From: DTHT01 sp037444625
Lineage (GTDB): Bacteria > Acidobacteriota > Terriglobia > Bryobacterales > Bryobacteraceae
Reading direction: 5' to 3'
Assembly: GCA_037444625.1 (NCBI GenBank)
Contig: JBBIMA010000001.1
Span: 70,573-134,572, forward strand
DNA: 64,000 nucleotides
In this document: positions 1 to 7,672 of the stretch, one piece after another
Numbering within the stretch: the first letter of the stretch is position 1
Layout: each line of letters opens with the position of its first letter
Notes under the pieces: model-generated
The model's input: only the letters and a program-made list of their open reading frames with translations
Databases searched by the model: none
Told to the model about the DNA's origin: nothing
Translations under genes and position numbers: made by a program

Positions 1-187
1 TGAGGACGAATTCGGCGCCCAGCTCGACGTCCAGCTCCGCCGCTTGTTCCAGATAGTCGAGATACTGCCGGGTGATCCGCGCGATGGGAATGTCGCAGAT
101 GTCAATCTGCTGTTTGCGGATCAGGTCCAGCAGCAGGTCCAGCGGCCCCTCATACCGCTCCAGGCGGACGTTCAGCGGCGACGCCAC
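1..187 (-). CDS. scpA: Segregation and condensation protein A, N-terminal part (cut by window edge)
   Basis: ScpA is the kleisin subunit that joins SMC and ScpB in the bacterial condensin-like complex for chromosome segregation. The visible 62 codons, read leftwards from a GTG at 187, give the N-terminal signature with EGPLDLLLDLIRK, then the IDICDIPIARIT segment and an E-L-G-AEFVL stretch, all typical of the SMC-neck-binding helical domain. An in-frame TGA lies just upstream (191-193), so GTG 187 is the first possible start. The gene is divergent from the symporter at 270. The C-terminus lies outside the window. Family recognition is by motif and is fairly secure. Confidence 0.85.
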   Translation of the reverse strand, partial: MASPLNVRLERYEGPLDLLLDLIRKQQIDICDIPIARITRQYLDYLEQAAELDVELGAEFVL

Positions 188-229
188 AACTCATCACGAT
201 AGCACGGCGCATGCCGCCCGGCGGGCGGT

Positions 230-259
230 TTGCGGGCGGGGGGCGATTCGCGTTAGACT
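230..259 (+). promoter_or_regulatory. Putative sigma-70 promoter of the symporter operon
   Basis: TTGCGG at 230-235 and TAGACT at 254-259 are separated by 18 bases. The same arrangement, TTGCGG-N18-TATACT, lies at 36609-36638. The proposed TTG start at 270 is only 10 bases past the -10 box, so the transcript would be leaderless or nearly so. This is pattern reading only. Confidence 0.4.
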
Positions 260-269
260 CGTTTCTCCC

Positions 270-1922
270 TTGACGCTGGCACCCGTAGACTACTTCATCA
301 TCGCCCTGTACTTCGCCTTCGTGCTGGGCATCGGCTGGCTGATCCGCAAGCGGGTGGCCACCAGCGAGGACTTCCTGACCTCGGGCCGCTCGGTTCCGCT
401 GTGGATCACCAGTCTGGCCTTCATCGCCGCCAACATGGGCGCCCAAGAAATGATCGGCATGTGCGCCTCGGGCGCCAAGTACGGCATCATGACCGCCCAC
501 TTCTACTGGATCGGGGCCATTCCGGCCATGATCTTCGTGGGGGTCTTCATGATGCCCTTCTACTACGGCAGCCGGGCCCGGTCGGTCCCCGAGTATCTGC
601 GCCTGCGCTTCGACGAGAAGACGCGGACCTTCAACGCGGTGACCTTCGCCGCCATGACGATCTTCAGCTCGGGGATTTCGATGTACGCCCTGGGGCTGTT
701 GTTCCAGCTCGTGCTGGGCTGGAGCTTCACGGCCTCCGTGCTGCTTTCGGCCGGGATCGTGCTGGTCTACACCTACCTGGGTGGTCTGACCAGCGCCATG
801 TACAACGAGGTGCTTCAGTTTTTCCTGATCACGCTGGGCTTCACACCCCTGGCCATCCTGGCCGTGCAGCGCGCCGGGGGCTGGGAAGGGATGGCTTCGC
901 GGCTGCCCGCCGTGATGACCCACTCCTGGCGGTACATGGACAGCCCGGCGTCCAACCCGATGGGCGTGGAGGCCTTCGGGCTGGTGATGGGCCTCGGTTT
1001 CGTGCTCTCCTTCGGCTATTGGTGCACGGATTTCCTGGTGGTGCAGCGCGCTCTGGCCGCCCGCAGCATGAACGCCGCGCGCAACACGCCCTTAGCGGCC
1101 GCCTTCCCCAAGATGCTGATTCCCTTCATCGTCATCGTGCCGGGGATCGCCGCCATGGCCCTGATGCAGATGAACCTGGGCTACTCGCTGCCGCCCAAGG
1201 GCGCCGGCTATAACTACGACCTCACGCTGACCACCCTGATGGCCGCCTTCTATCCCTCGGGCCTGCTGGGGGTGGGCCTGACCGCCTTGATGGCCTCCTT
1301 CATGAGCGGCATGGCGGGCAACGTCACGGCGTTGAACACCGTCTGGACGTACGACATTTACCAGGGGCACATCCGCAAGGGGGCCCCGGACCGGCACTAC
1401 CTGCTGGTGGGCCGGCTGACCACCATCGCGGGCACGGGGCTCTCGATCGCCACGGCCTACCTGGCCCAGCTCTACAACAACATCATGGACCTGCTCCAGC
1501 TCGTCTTCGGCTTCGTGAACGCTCCCTTGTTCGCCACCTTCCTGCTGGGGATGTTCTGGAAGCGCGCCACCGGGCACGGCGCCTTCGCGGGCTTGCTGGC
1601 CGGGACCGGAGCGGCGGCGTTGACCCACGGGCTGACCCAGGCCGAGGGCAAGGGCGGCTGGATCGCAGGCCTGCACGAATTCCCCTCGACCATGGCGCAG
1701 AATTTCTGGATCGCCATCTTTGCCTGGACCGCCTGCTTCCTGGTGACGGTGGGCGTGAGCCTGCTGACGAGGCCGCGGCCCGAGGCCGAGCTGACGAACC
1801 TGGTCTACGGGATCACGCGGCTGCCGCCGCCCGAGCCCGGCGTGCGCTGGTTCGAGCGGCCGGCGGCGCTGGCGGTGGTGGTGGGCGCGGCCTGCCTGCT
1901 GCTGAATCTGTGGTTCGGGTAA
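270..1922 (+). CDS. Sodium:solute symporter (SSS family)
   Basis: A 550-aa integral membrane protein of the SSS family, which couples sodium entry to uptake of a sugar or other small solute across the inner membrane. About 13 hydrophobic segments are visible, beginning with the YFIIALYFAFVLGIGW helix at the N-terminus. It carries the family-type EDFLTSGRSVPLW segment after helix 1 and a conserved MGAQEMIG stretch in helix 2. No ATG occurs before residue 50, so the TTG at 270 just ahead of the first helix is taken as the start. A 61-aa membrane protein and galactokinase follow directly, so a sugar such as galactose is a reasonable but unproven substrate. Confidence 0.88.
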   Translation: MTLAPVDYFIIALYFAFVLGIGWLIRKRVATSEDFLTSGRSVPLWITSLAFIAANMGAQEMIGMCASGAKYGIMTAHFYWIGAIPAMIFVGVFMMPFYYGSRARSVPEYLRLRFDEKTRTFNAVTFAAMTIFSSGISMYALGLLFQLVLGWSFTASVLLSAGIVLVYTYLGGLTSAMYNEVLQFFLITLGFTPLAILAVQRAGGWEGMASRLPAVMTHSWRYMDSPASNPMGVEAFGLVMGLGFVLSFGYWCTDFLVVQRALAARSMNAARNTPLAAAFPKMLIPFIVIVPGIAAMALMQMNLGYSLPPKGAGYNYDLTLTTLMAAFYPSGLLGVGLTALMASFMSGMAGNVTALNTVWTYDIYQGHIRKGAPDRHYLLVGRLTTIAGTGLSIATAYLAQLYNNIMDLLQLVFGFVNAPLFATFLLGMFWKRATGHGAFAGLLAGTGAAALTHGLTQAEGKGGWIAGLHEFPSTMAQNFWIAIFAWTACFLVTVGVSLLTRPRPEAELTNLVYGITRLPPPEPGVRWFERPAALAVVVGAACLLLNLWFG

Positions 1923-1928
1923 GCCGCC

Positions 1929-2114
1929 ATGTGGGATCTGCGTTTGCCTTCCGGGCTGTTCTTCACGATCCTGGGCCTGGTTCTGTGCGCGACCGGGCTG
2001 TGGCTTCCCGGCCATCGCGCGCCCCTGACCGAGGCGAACGTCAACCTGTACGCCGGCGCGGGAATGCTGGTCTTCGGCGGAGTGATGCTGTGGCTGGCGC
2101 GGCGGCGCTCTTGA
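1929..2114 (+). CDS. Small two-helix membrane protein of unknown function
   Basis: A 61-aa protein starting with ATG six bases after the symporter stop. It has two hydrophobic segments (about residues 8-26 and 40-56), a short loop with APLTEANVN between them, and a basic ARRRS end, which predicts an inner-membrane hairpin with cytoplasmic tails. Its stop TGA overlaps the TTG start of galactokinase (TTGA at 2111-2114), so it is probably translated in the same operon. I do not recognise a named family. It could be an accessory subunit of the symporter, but that is inferred only from position. Confidence 0.7.
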   Translation: MWDLRLPSGLFFTILGLVLCATGLWLPGHRAPLTEANVNLYAGAGMLVFGGVMLWLARRRS

Positions 2115-3232
2115 GGGAGGCGTTCCTGCGGGTCTTCGGGCCGGCGGCCTCGCTGCGCATCTGGCGCGCGCCCGGGCGGGTCAACCTGATCGGGGAGCAC
2201 ACCGATTACAACCAGGGCCTGGTGTTGCCCATGGCCCTGGAGCTGGCCTGTTACGCCGCCGCCGCCCCCCGGAGCGACGGCCGGCTGCGGGTGTTCTCGG
2301 ACAACCTGGGGGAGGCGCGCGAATGGGCCCTGGAGGATCTGCCCCATCTGGCGCCCGGCCGCCATTGGAGCGATTATCCGCTGGGCGTAGCCCGGGAACT
2401 GCTCGGAGCCGGATACGCGATTCGGCCGTCGAACCTGCTGATAGCGAGCACCGTGCCGCCGGGCTCAGGCTTGAGCAGCTCGGCCGCCCTGGAGGTCTCG
2501 GTAGCCCTGGCCCTGCTGGAGGGTCGCTCCATCGAGCCCCTCGAGCTGGTCCGTCTGTGCCGGCGGGCGGAGAACGAATTCGTCGGAGCGCCCTGCGGCA
2601 TCATGGACCAGTACGTGGCGGTGTTCGGGCGGGCCGGCGCGGCCCTTCGCATAGACTGCCGCAGCCTGGAACATCAAGCGGTGGACCTGCCTGAGGGGAT
2701 CGCCGTCCTGGCGGTCAATACGATGGTGAAGCATGAGCTGGGCCGGTCGGCCTATCCCGAGCGGGTCGCGCAGTGCCGCGAGGCGGCCGCGCGCCTGGGC
2801 GCCGAGAGCCTCCGCGAGGTGAGCCTCGAGCAGCTCGAAGGGGAGCGCGCCCGGCTGCCCGAGATCCCGTACCGGCGGGCCCGTCACGTGGTCAGCGAGA
2901 ACCGGCGGGTGGAGGACTTCATCGCCGCCTGCGGGCGGGCCGACTTGGAGGCGATGGGCCGGCGGCTGACGGAGTCCCACGTTAGCCTTCGGGACGATTA
3001 CGAGGTCAGTTGCGAGGAACTGGATTTCCTGGTCGAAACCGCTTTGAGTCTGCCCGGAGTGCTGGGTGCGCGAATGACGGGGGGCGGCTTCGGCGGCTGC
3101 ACGGTCAACCTCTTGAGAGCCGAAGCGGCCGAGGGCTTTCGGGCGGCGATCAGCCGGGCCTACCGGGCCCGCTTCGGCCTGACGCCTGAAGTGTATCCTT
3201 GCGTGCCCTCGGCGGGGGCCGGGGAGCTTTGA
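2111..3232 (+). CDS. galK: Galactokinase
   Basis: Phosphorylates alpha-D-galactose at C1 with ATP, the first committed Leloir-pathway step, in the cytoplasm. The 373-aa protein shows the galactokinase signature GRVNLIGEHTDYN at about residues 22-34, the GHMP ATP-binding loop PPGSGLSSSAAL near 115-126, the GIMDQ segment with the catalytic Asp near 165, and the GHMP motif 3 GGGFGGCTVNL near 323-333. The length fits the family. The TTG start at 2111 overlaps the stop of the preceding gene by 4 nt. The reading frame is open further upstream but lacks homology there. The neighbouring symporter and epimerase suggest a hexose-use operon. Confidence 0.92.
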   Translation: MREAFLRVFGPAASLRIWRAPGRVNLIGEHTDYNQGLVLPMALELACYAAAAPRSDGRLRVFSDNLGEAREWALEDLPHLAPGRHWSDYPLGVARELLGAGYAIRPSNLLIASTVPPGSGLSSSAALEVSVALALLEGRSIEPLELVRLCRRAENEFVGAPCGIMDQYVAVFGRAGAALRIDCRSLEHQAVDLPEGIAVLAVNTMVKHELGRSAYPERVAQCREAAARLGAESLREVSLEQLEGERARLPEIPYRRARHVVSENRRVEDFIAACGRADLEAMGRRLTESHVSLRDDYEVSCEELDFLVETALSLPGVLGARMTGGGFGGCTVNLLRAEAAEGFRAAISRAYRARFGLTPEVYPCVPSAGAGEL

Positions 3233-3234
3233 CC

Positions 3235-4224
3235 TTGCAGGCTTTCTTTCGGGGCTTGCCGGTGCTGGTGACGGGGGCCACCGGCTTCATCGGAAGCCAC
3301 TTGGTCGAGCGGCTGGCGCTGGAGGGCGCGCGCCTGCGGTGCCTGGTGCGGCGGACCAGCCGGACGGAGGCGCTGCCCCCGGGAGTCGAGCTGGCCTACG
3401 CAGATCTGGCGGCAGGGGAGGGCCTCGAAGAGGCGCTGCGGGACGTGTGCCTGGTCTTCCATTTGGCAGGCGTGACCAAGGCCCTGTCCGCCGAGGGGTA
3501 CTATCGCGGGAACGCCCTGGCGACCGCGAACCTGGCCGCTGCCCTGGCCGGCTCGCAGGCGCGGCTGGTCCAGGTCAGCAGCCTGGCTGCGGCCGGGCCC
3601 AGCCCCGATGGTTCGCTGCTGAAGGAGGAGGCGGAACCGCGTCCGGTGTCGCACTACGGGCGGTCGAAGCTGGCGGCCGAGCGAGCGGTGCGCGATTCGG
3701 CCGCGGCCTCGCGAGCCGTGATCGTGCGCCCGCCGGTGGTGTACGGGCCGCGCGACACCGACGTGCTGGAGCTTTTGCGGATGGCGGCGCGGGGCTGGAT
3801 GCCGGTGGTGGGCGATCCGGAGGCGCGCTTCAGCGTGATTTACGTCGAGGACCTGGTGGAGGGGCTGCTGGCGGCCGCCGCCTGCCGGCAGGCGGCCGGA
3901 CAGACCTACTTCATGGCCCATCCCGTAGCGGTGTCCTGGGGGCAGTTCGCCCGCGTGGCAGGGAGCCGCCTGGGCCGCCGGCTGCGCCTGGTGCGCATCC
4001 CCTGGCCCGTGGTTTGGACGGCGGCGCTCGGCTGGGAGGCGGCGGCGCGCTTGCGCCGGCGGCCGGCGATCATCTCGCGGGACAAGGTGGGCGAGGCGCG
4101 CTTCGGCTTCTGGGTGTGCGACGTCACCCGCGCCCGGCGAGATCTGGGATTCGAAGCCCGCACCTCGCTGGAGGACGGCCTGGAGCGGACCCTGGCCTGG
4201 TACCGCCGGGCAGGCTGGCTGTAG
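3235..4224 (+). CDS. NAD-dependent epimerase/dehydratase (extended SDR)
   Basis: A 329-aa extended short-chain dehydrogenase/reductase. The N-terminal Rossmann fold carries the dinucleotide loop TGATGFIGSHL at about residues 13-23, an Asp-containing second strand (YADLA), and the catalytic YGRSK (YxxxK) near 141-145. The C-terminal half should bind a nucleotide sugar or similar substrate. The family covers UDP-galactose 4-epimerases, but also many unrelated activities such as steroid dehydrogenase-like proteins. TTG 3235 is chosen because GGAG at 3223-3226 is correctly spaced. TTG 3229, which overlaps the galK stop, is an alternative. Linkage to galK suggests sugar metabolism; exact substrate unknown. 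Confidence 0.8.
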   Translation: MQAFFRGLPVLVTGATGFIGSHLVERLALEGARLRCLVRRTSRTEALPPGVELAYADLAAGEGLEEALRDVCLVFHLAGVTKALSAEGYYRGNALATANLAAALAGSQARLVQVSSLAAAGPSPDGSLLKEEAEPRPVSHYGRSKLAAERAVRDSAAASRAVIVRPPVVYGPRDTDVLELLRMAARGWMPVVGDPEARFSVIYVEDLVEGLLAAAACRQAAGQTYFMAHPVAVSWGQFARVAGSRLGRRLRLVRIPWPVVWTAALGWEAAARLRRRPAIISRDKVGEARFGFWVCDVTRARRDLGFEARTSLEDGLERTLAWYRRAGWL

Positions 4225-4276
4225 GCCCGGCTGAAGGTGCGGGAGGAAGCCCGGCCGCCCGGCGGGCGGGCCCGGT

Positions 4277-5191
4277 TCAGGCCTGCCGGCCCTCCGCCAC
4301 CAGCTCGAGGAAGGCCTGGGCGGCGTGGCTGAGAGCGCGGCGGGCGGGATGGACCAGGCGGATGGGGCGCTGGATCGAGGCGAGCTCGCGCACCTCGACC
4401 TCGCACAGCACGCGCTGGCGCAGCTCCTGCTCGACGCACATGCGCGGCAGGAAGGCCACCCCTTCATTGCGCTGGACCATGCGGCGGATGGTCTCGATGG
4501 TGGGCATCTCGACGTCCATGTTCAGCGGCACCTTGTGGCGCTGGAACTCCTTGAGGACGATTTCGCGGTAGGGGGAGACGACGCTGTGGGCGATGAAAGT
4601 CTCCATGCCCAGCTCGGCGATGGAGACCGACTTGCGCCGGGCGAAGCGGTGCCGGGGCGAGACTACGAAGGCCAGATGGTCGGTATAGATCACCGTGCTC
4701 AGCAGCCGCTCGTCGGCCGGATCGTAGCTGATGACGCCCAGTTCGAGGTCCCCGTCAATCAACTGGGCCGGGATGCGGCTGGACAGGCAGCGGCGCACCT
4801 GGACTTTCACCCGGGGATAGCGGCGGCGGTACTGCTGGATGTGCTCGAACAGGTAGAGGGCGGTGGATTCGTTGGCGCCGATGATCAGCCGGCCGGCGGC
4901 CTTGTCGCGCAGCTCGGCCAGGGCGTTGCGCAAGTCCCGTTCCAGGTTGTCAAAGCGGCGGGCGTAGTCCAGCACCAGGCGGCCGGCGTCGGTCAGCAGC
5001 GGCTCGCGGCCGGAGCGGTCAATGAGCTTTTCCCCCAGCGCGTTCTCCAGGCGCTGGACGGCGAGGGAGACGGCGGGCTGGGTGCGTAGGAGCTTCTCGG
5101 CGGCGCGGGAGAAGCTGCGTTCGGCGGCCACCTGGAGGAAGGCGCGGAGGAGGTAGAGCTGCACGGAGCCATCCTTATCGAGCGTGCTCAT
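4277..5191 (-). CDS. LysR-family transcriptional regulator
   Basis: A 304-aa LysR-type regulator. The N-terminal winged helix-turn-helix (about residues 10-70) contains the typical LRAFLQVAAERSFSRAAE and the recognition-helix region TQPAVSLAVQRLE, followed by a linker helix. From about residue 95 it has a periplasmic-binding-protein-like effector domain beginning GRLIIGANES. The ATG start (5191) is the natural N-terminus for the family. It is divergent from leuABCD across a 192-bp AT-enriched interval, the classic layout for a LysR gene and its target. That it controls leucine synthesis is an inference. It converges with the epimerase gene at 4224. Confidence 0.88.
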   Translation of the reverse strand: MSTLDKDGSVQLYLLRAFLQVAAERSFSRAAEKLLRTQPAVSLAVQRLENALGEKLIDRSGREPLLTDAGRLVLDYARRFDNLERDLRNALAELRDKAAGRLIIGANESTALYLFEHIQQYRRRYPRVKVQVRRCLSSRIPAQLIDGDLELGVISYDPADERLLSTVIYTDHLAFVVSPRHRFARRKSVSIAELGMETFIAHSVVSPYREIVLKEFQRHKVPLNMDVEMPTIETIRRMVQRNEGVAFLPRMCVEQELRQRVLCEVEVRELASIQRPIRLVHPARRALSHAAQAFLELVAEGRQA

Positions 5192-5247
5192 GGCATTAGC
5201 ATCATTTATTAAATCACGGTCCTTGATCCGGCGCAAGAAAAATATAA

Positions 5248-5258
5248 ATTTGCCAAAT
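5248..5258. promoter_or_regulatory. Perfect 11-bp dyad overlapping the predicted leuA -35 box
   Basis: ATTTGCCAAAT is a perfect dyad (ATTTG-C-CAAAT) between the divergent LysR gene and leuA. It overlaps TTGCCA at 5250-5255, the proposed leuA -35 box. A dyad with an AT-rich outer half in this place is a reasonable LysR-type binding site, but nothing in the sequence proves binding. Confidence 0.35.
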
Positions 5259-5279
5259 CGCCGCCTCCGACCCCATAAT
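5250..5279 (+). promoter_or_regulatory. Putative leuA promoter
   Basis: TTGCCA (5250-5255), an 18-base spacer and CATAAT (5274-5279) resemble a sigma-70 promoter. It would give a leader of about 100 bases before the leuA ATG at 5384. Confidence 0.4.
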
Positions 5280-5330
5280 GAAGAATCCTGCCCGGCGGAG
5301 CAACAGGCCCCGGGCGGGATTTGACCCAGA

Positions 5331-5358
5331 GCGCGGGCGGCGGGCATGCCGCCCGCGC
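5331..5358 (+). promoter_or_regulatory. Long GC-rich hairpin in the leuA leader
   Basis: An 11-bp perfect inverted repeat (arms 5331-5341 and 5348-5358) with a 6-base loop lies 25 bases ahead of the leuA ATG. A second smaller stem can form from 5290-5295 and 5310-5315. No run of T follows, so it is not an obvious intrinsic terminator. The leader contains no leucine-rich peptide. It may affect translation of leuA. Confidence 0.45.
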
Positions 5359-5383
5359 CAGACCGAAGGCGGATTTCCCGAAG

Positions 5384-6553
5384 ATGACGAACCGTGTCTT
5401 CATTTTCGACACCACGCTCCGGGACGGCGAACAGTCGCCCGGCTGCTCGATGACCGTACCGGAAAAGTTGCGCATGGCCCGCAAGCTGGTGGAGCTCGGC
5501 GTGGACATTCTGGAAGCCGGGTTCCCGATCGCCTCCGAAGGCGACTTCGAGGCGGTCCGGGCCATCGCTCGCGAGTTCCCCGAGGCGCGGGTGGCCGCAC
5601 TGGCCCGAGCCTGCACCCTCGATGTGGAACGTGCCGCCCGCGCTCTGGAGCCTGCGCGCCGTCCGCGCATCCACACCTTCATCGCCACCAGCGACATCCA
5701 CCTGCGCTACAAGCTGCGCAAGTCTCGCCGGCAGGTGCTGGAGGAGGCGGTGGCGGCGGTCGAGCTGTCGCGCCGCTACGCCGAGGACGTCGAGTTCTCG
5801 GCCGAAGACGCCACCCGCAGCGACTTGGATTATCTGGTGGAGATCTCGCGGGCGGCGGTGGCGGCCGGCGCCGGCACGGTCAACCTGCCGGACACGGTGG
5901 GCTACTCGCTGCCGGAGGATTTCGCCTTCATGATCGCCCGGGTGGTGGAAGCGCTGGGCGATGCGGCCATCGTCAGCGTGCACTGCCACAACGATCTGGG
6001 GCTGGCGACGGCCAACTCGCTGGCCGGCGTGCGGGCCGGGGCCCGGCAGATCGAATGCACCATCAACGGCATCGGCGAGCGGGCGGGCAACTGCGCCCTG
6101 GAAGAGGCGGTCATGGCGATGAAGGTCCGGCAGGACCTGATGCCGTATGAGACGGCGATCGTGACCGAGCAGCTCTACCCGGCCAGCCGGCTGCTGGCCG
6201 AGCTGATCAGCTTCGGCCCGCAGCCCAACAAGGCGATCGTGGGGGAGAACGCCTTCGCCCACGAGGCGGGCATCCACCAGGACGGTTTCTTGAAGGAGCG
6301 CACCACCTACGAGATCATGGATCCGCGTTCGGTGGGGGTGCCGGAGTCCAAGCTCATCCTGGGCAAGCACAGCGGGCGGCACGCCCTTTCCAAGCGCTGC
6401 CAGGATCTGGGATTCACGCTCAGCCGCGAGCAGCTCGAGGAGGTTTACAGCCGCTTCATCGCCTTCGCCGACCGCAAGAAGGGCGTGCGCAACGAAGAGA
6501 TCGAGCAGATCGTCCGGCAGGTGCTCGAGCGGCCCGCCCGAGCAGCCGATTGA
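5384..6553 (+). CDS. leuA: 2-isopropylmalate synthase, short form without the C-terminal regulatory domain
   Basis: Condenses acetyl-CoA with 2-ketoisovalerate in the first step of leucine synthesis. The catalytic TIM barrel has FDTTLRDGEQSPG at about residues 7-19, the metal-binding HCHNDLGL segment near 199, NGIGERAGNCALEE near 226, and the HEAGIHQDG motif of subdomain II, so it reads as an IPMS rather than a homocitrate synthase. It is 389 aa; standard LeuA proteins are about 500-520 aa and end in an allosteric leucine-binding domain. Here the reading frame stops after subdomain II and leuB starts 33 bases later, so the domain is absent rather than frameshifted. It heads leuABCD. Confidence 0.9.
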   Translation: MTNRVFIFDTTLRDGEQSPGCSMTVPEKLRMARKLVELGVDILEAGFPIASEGDFEAVRAIAREFPEARVAALARACTLDVERAARALEPARRPRIHTFIATSDIHLRYKLRKSRRQVLEEAVAAVELSRRYAEDVEFSAEDATRSDLDYLVEISRAAVAAGAGTVNLPDTVGYSLPEDFAFMIARVVEALGDAAIVSVHCHNDLGLATANSLAGVRAGARQIECTINGIGERAGNCALEEAVMAMKVRQDLMPYETAIVTEQLYPASRLLAELISFGPQPNKAIVGENAFAHEAGIHQDGFLKERTTYEIMDPRSVGVPESKLILGKHSGRHALSKRCQDLGFTLSREQLEEVYSRFIAFADRKKGVRNEEIEQIVRQVLERPARAAD

Positions 6554-6586
6554 TCCCCGCCCCGGGCTTTTGCGAAGCTGGTCGGG

Positions 6587-7669
6587 ATGCGACTGAACGT
6601 TGTTGTGCTGGCCGGGGACGGCATCGGCCCGGAGGTCACCCGGGAGGCGGTCCGGGTTTTGCGGCATGTGGCGGAGAAGTTCGGCCACGAGCTGGCGTTG
6701 CAGGAAGGCTTGATCGGCGCAGAGGCCATCCGCCGGACGGGCTCGCCCCTGCCGGAGGATACGCTGCGCGCGGCGCTGGAGGCCGACGCCACGTTGCTGG
6801 GGGCGGTCGGCCTGCCGGAATTCGACAACGCCCCGCCCGAGCAGCGGCCGGAGCGAGGTCTGCTGGCGCTGCGCAAGGCGCTGGGAGTGTACGCCAACCT
6901 GCGCCCGGTGCGCGCCTATCGGGGACTGCTGGAGGCTTCGCCGCTCAAGAATGAACGGGTCGAGGGGACCGACCTGGTGATCGTACGCGAGCTGACCGGG
7001 GGCCTGTACTACGGCACGCCGCGGGGCATCACGGGCTCGGGTCCCGAGCAGCGCGGCGTGAACACCATGAGCTACACCCGGGCCGAGATCGAGCGCATCG
7101 CGCACACCGCCTTCCGGCTGGCCCGCAGCCGGCGCCGCAAGCTGGCCAGCGTGGACAAGTCCAACGTGCTGGAGACCTCGCAGCTCTGGCGGCAGGTGGT
7201 GAGCGAGGCGGCAGCCGGCTATCCGGAGGTTAGCCTGGAACACATCCTGGTGGATAACTGCGCCATGCAACTGATCTTGAACCCGCGGCGGTTCGACGTG
7301 GTGTTGACCGAGAACATGTTCGGCGACATTCTCTCGGACGAGGCGGCGGTGCTGGCCGGCTCGATCGGGATGCTGCCCTCGGCCTCGATCGGGCAGCAGC
7401 GCCCCTCGGGCGCCTGGGTGGGACTGTACGAGCCGGTGCACGGTTCGGCGCCGGACATCGCGGGCCGCAACTGCGCCAACCCGCTGGGGGCGGTGGGCTC
7501 GGCGGCCGCCTTGCTGGAGTACAGCTTCGGGCTGAAGGAAGAGGCGGCGGCGGTGAACCGGGCGATCGAGGCGGTGATCGAGAAGGGCGTGGTGACGGCC
7601 GATCTGCGGCCGGCGGGCCGGCCGGCTTCCACCAGCCAAGTAGGCGACGCCTTGCTGGCGGAGATTTGA
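6587..7669 (+). CDS. leuB: 3-isopropylmalate dehydrogenase
   Basis: Oxidatively decarboxylates 3-isopropylmalate with NAD to give 2-ketoisocaproate. The 360-aa protein starts with the family N-terminus VVVLAGDGIGPEV, has the YANLRPVR arginine segment near 103, the RELTGGLYYG motif near 136, the VDKSNVLETS metal-site region near 185, and the IDH/IMDH signature NMFGDILSDEAAVLAGSIG near 242-260. The ATG at 6587 fits the family. It is the second gene of the leu operon, 33 bases after leuA and 3 bases before leuC. Confidence 0.95.
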   Translation: MRLNVVVLAGDGIGPEVTREAVRVLRHVAEKFGHELALQEGLIGAEAIRRTGSPLPEDTLRAALEADATLLGAVGLPEFDNAPPEQRPERGLLALRKALGVYANLRPVRAYRGLLEASPLKNERVEGTDLVIVRELTGGLYYGTPRGITGSGPEQRGVNTMSYTRAEIERIAHTAFRLARSRRRKLASVDKSNVLETSQLWRQVVSEAAAGYPEVSLEHILVDNCAMQLILNPRRFDVVLTENMFGDILSDEAAVLAGSIGMLPSASIGQQRPSGAWVGLYEPVHGSAPDIAGRNCANPLGAVGSAAALLEYSFGLKEEAAAVNRAIEAVIEKGVVTADLRPAGRPASTSQVGDALLAEI

Positions 7670-7672
7670 GGC

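Noticed and set aside
4225..4276. Bidirectional terminator between the epimerase and LysR genes
   Set aside because: A GC-rich imperfect hairpin exists around 4255-4269, but it has no T-run and is not convincing as an intrinsic terminator.
5278..5383. A leucine leader peptide starting at ATG 5278
   Set aside because: The frame contains no leucine codons and runs into leuA out of frame, so it is not a leader peptide of an attenuator.
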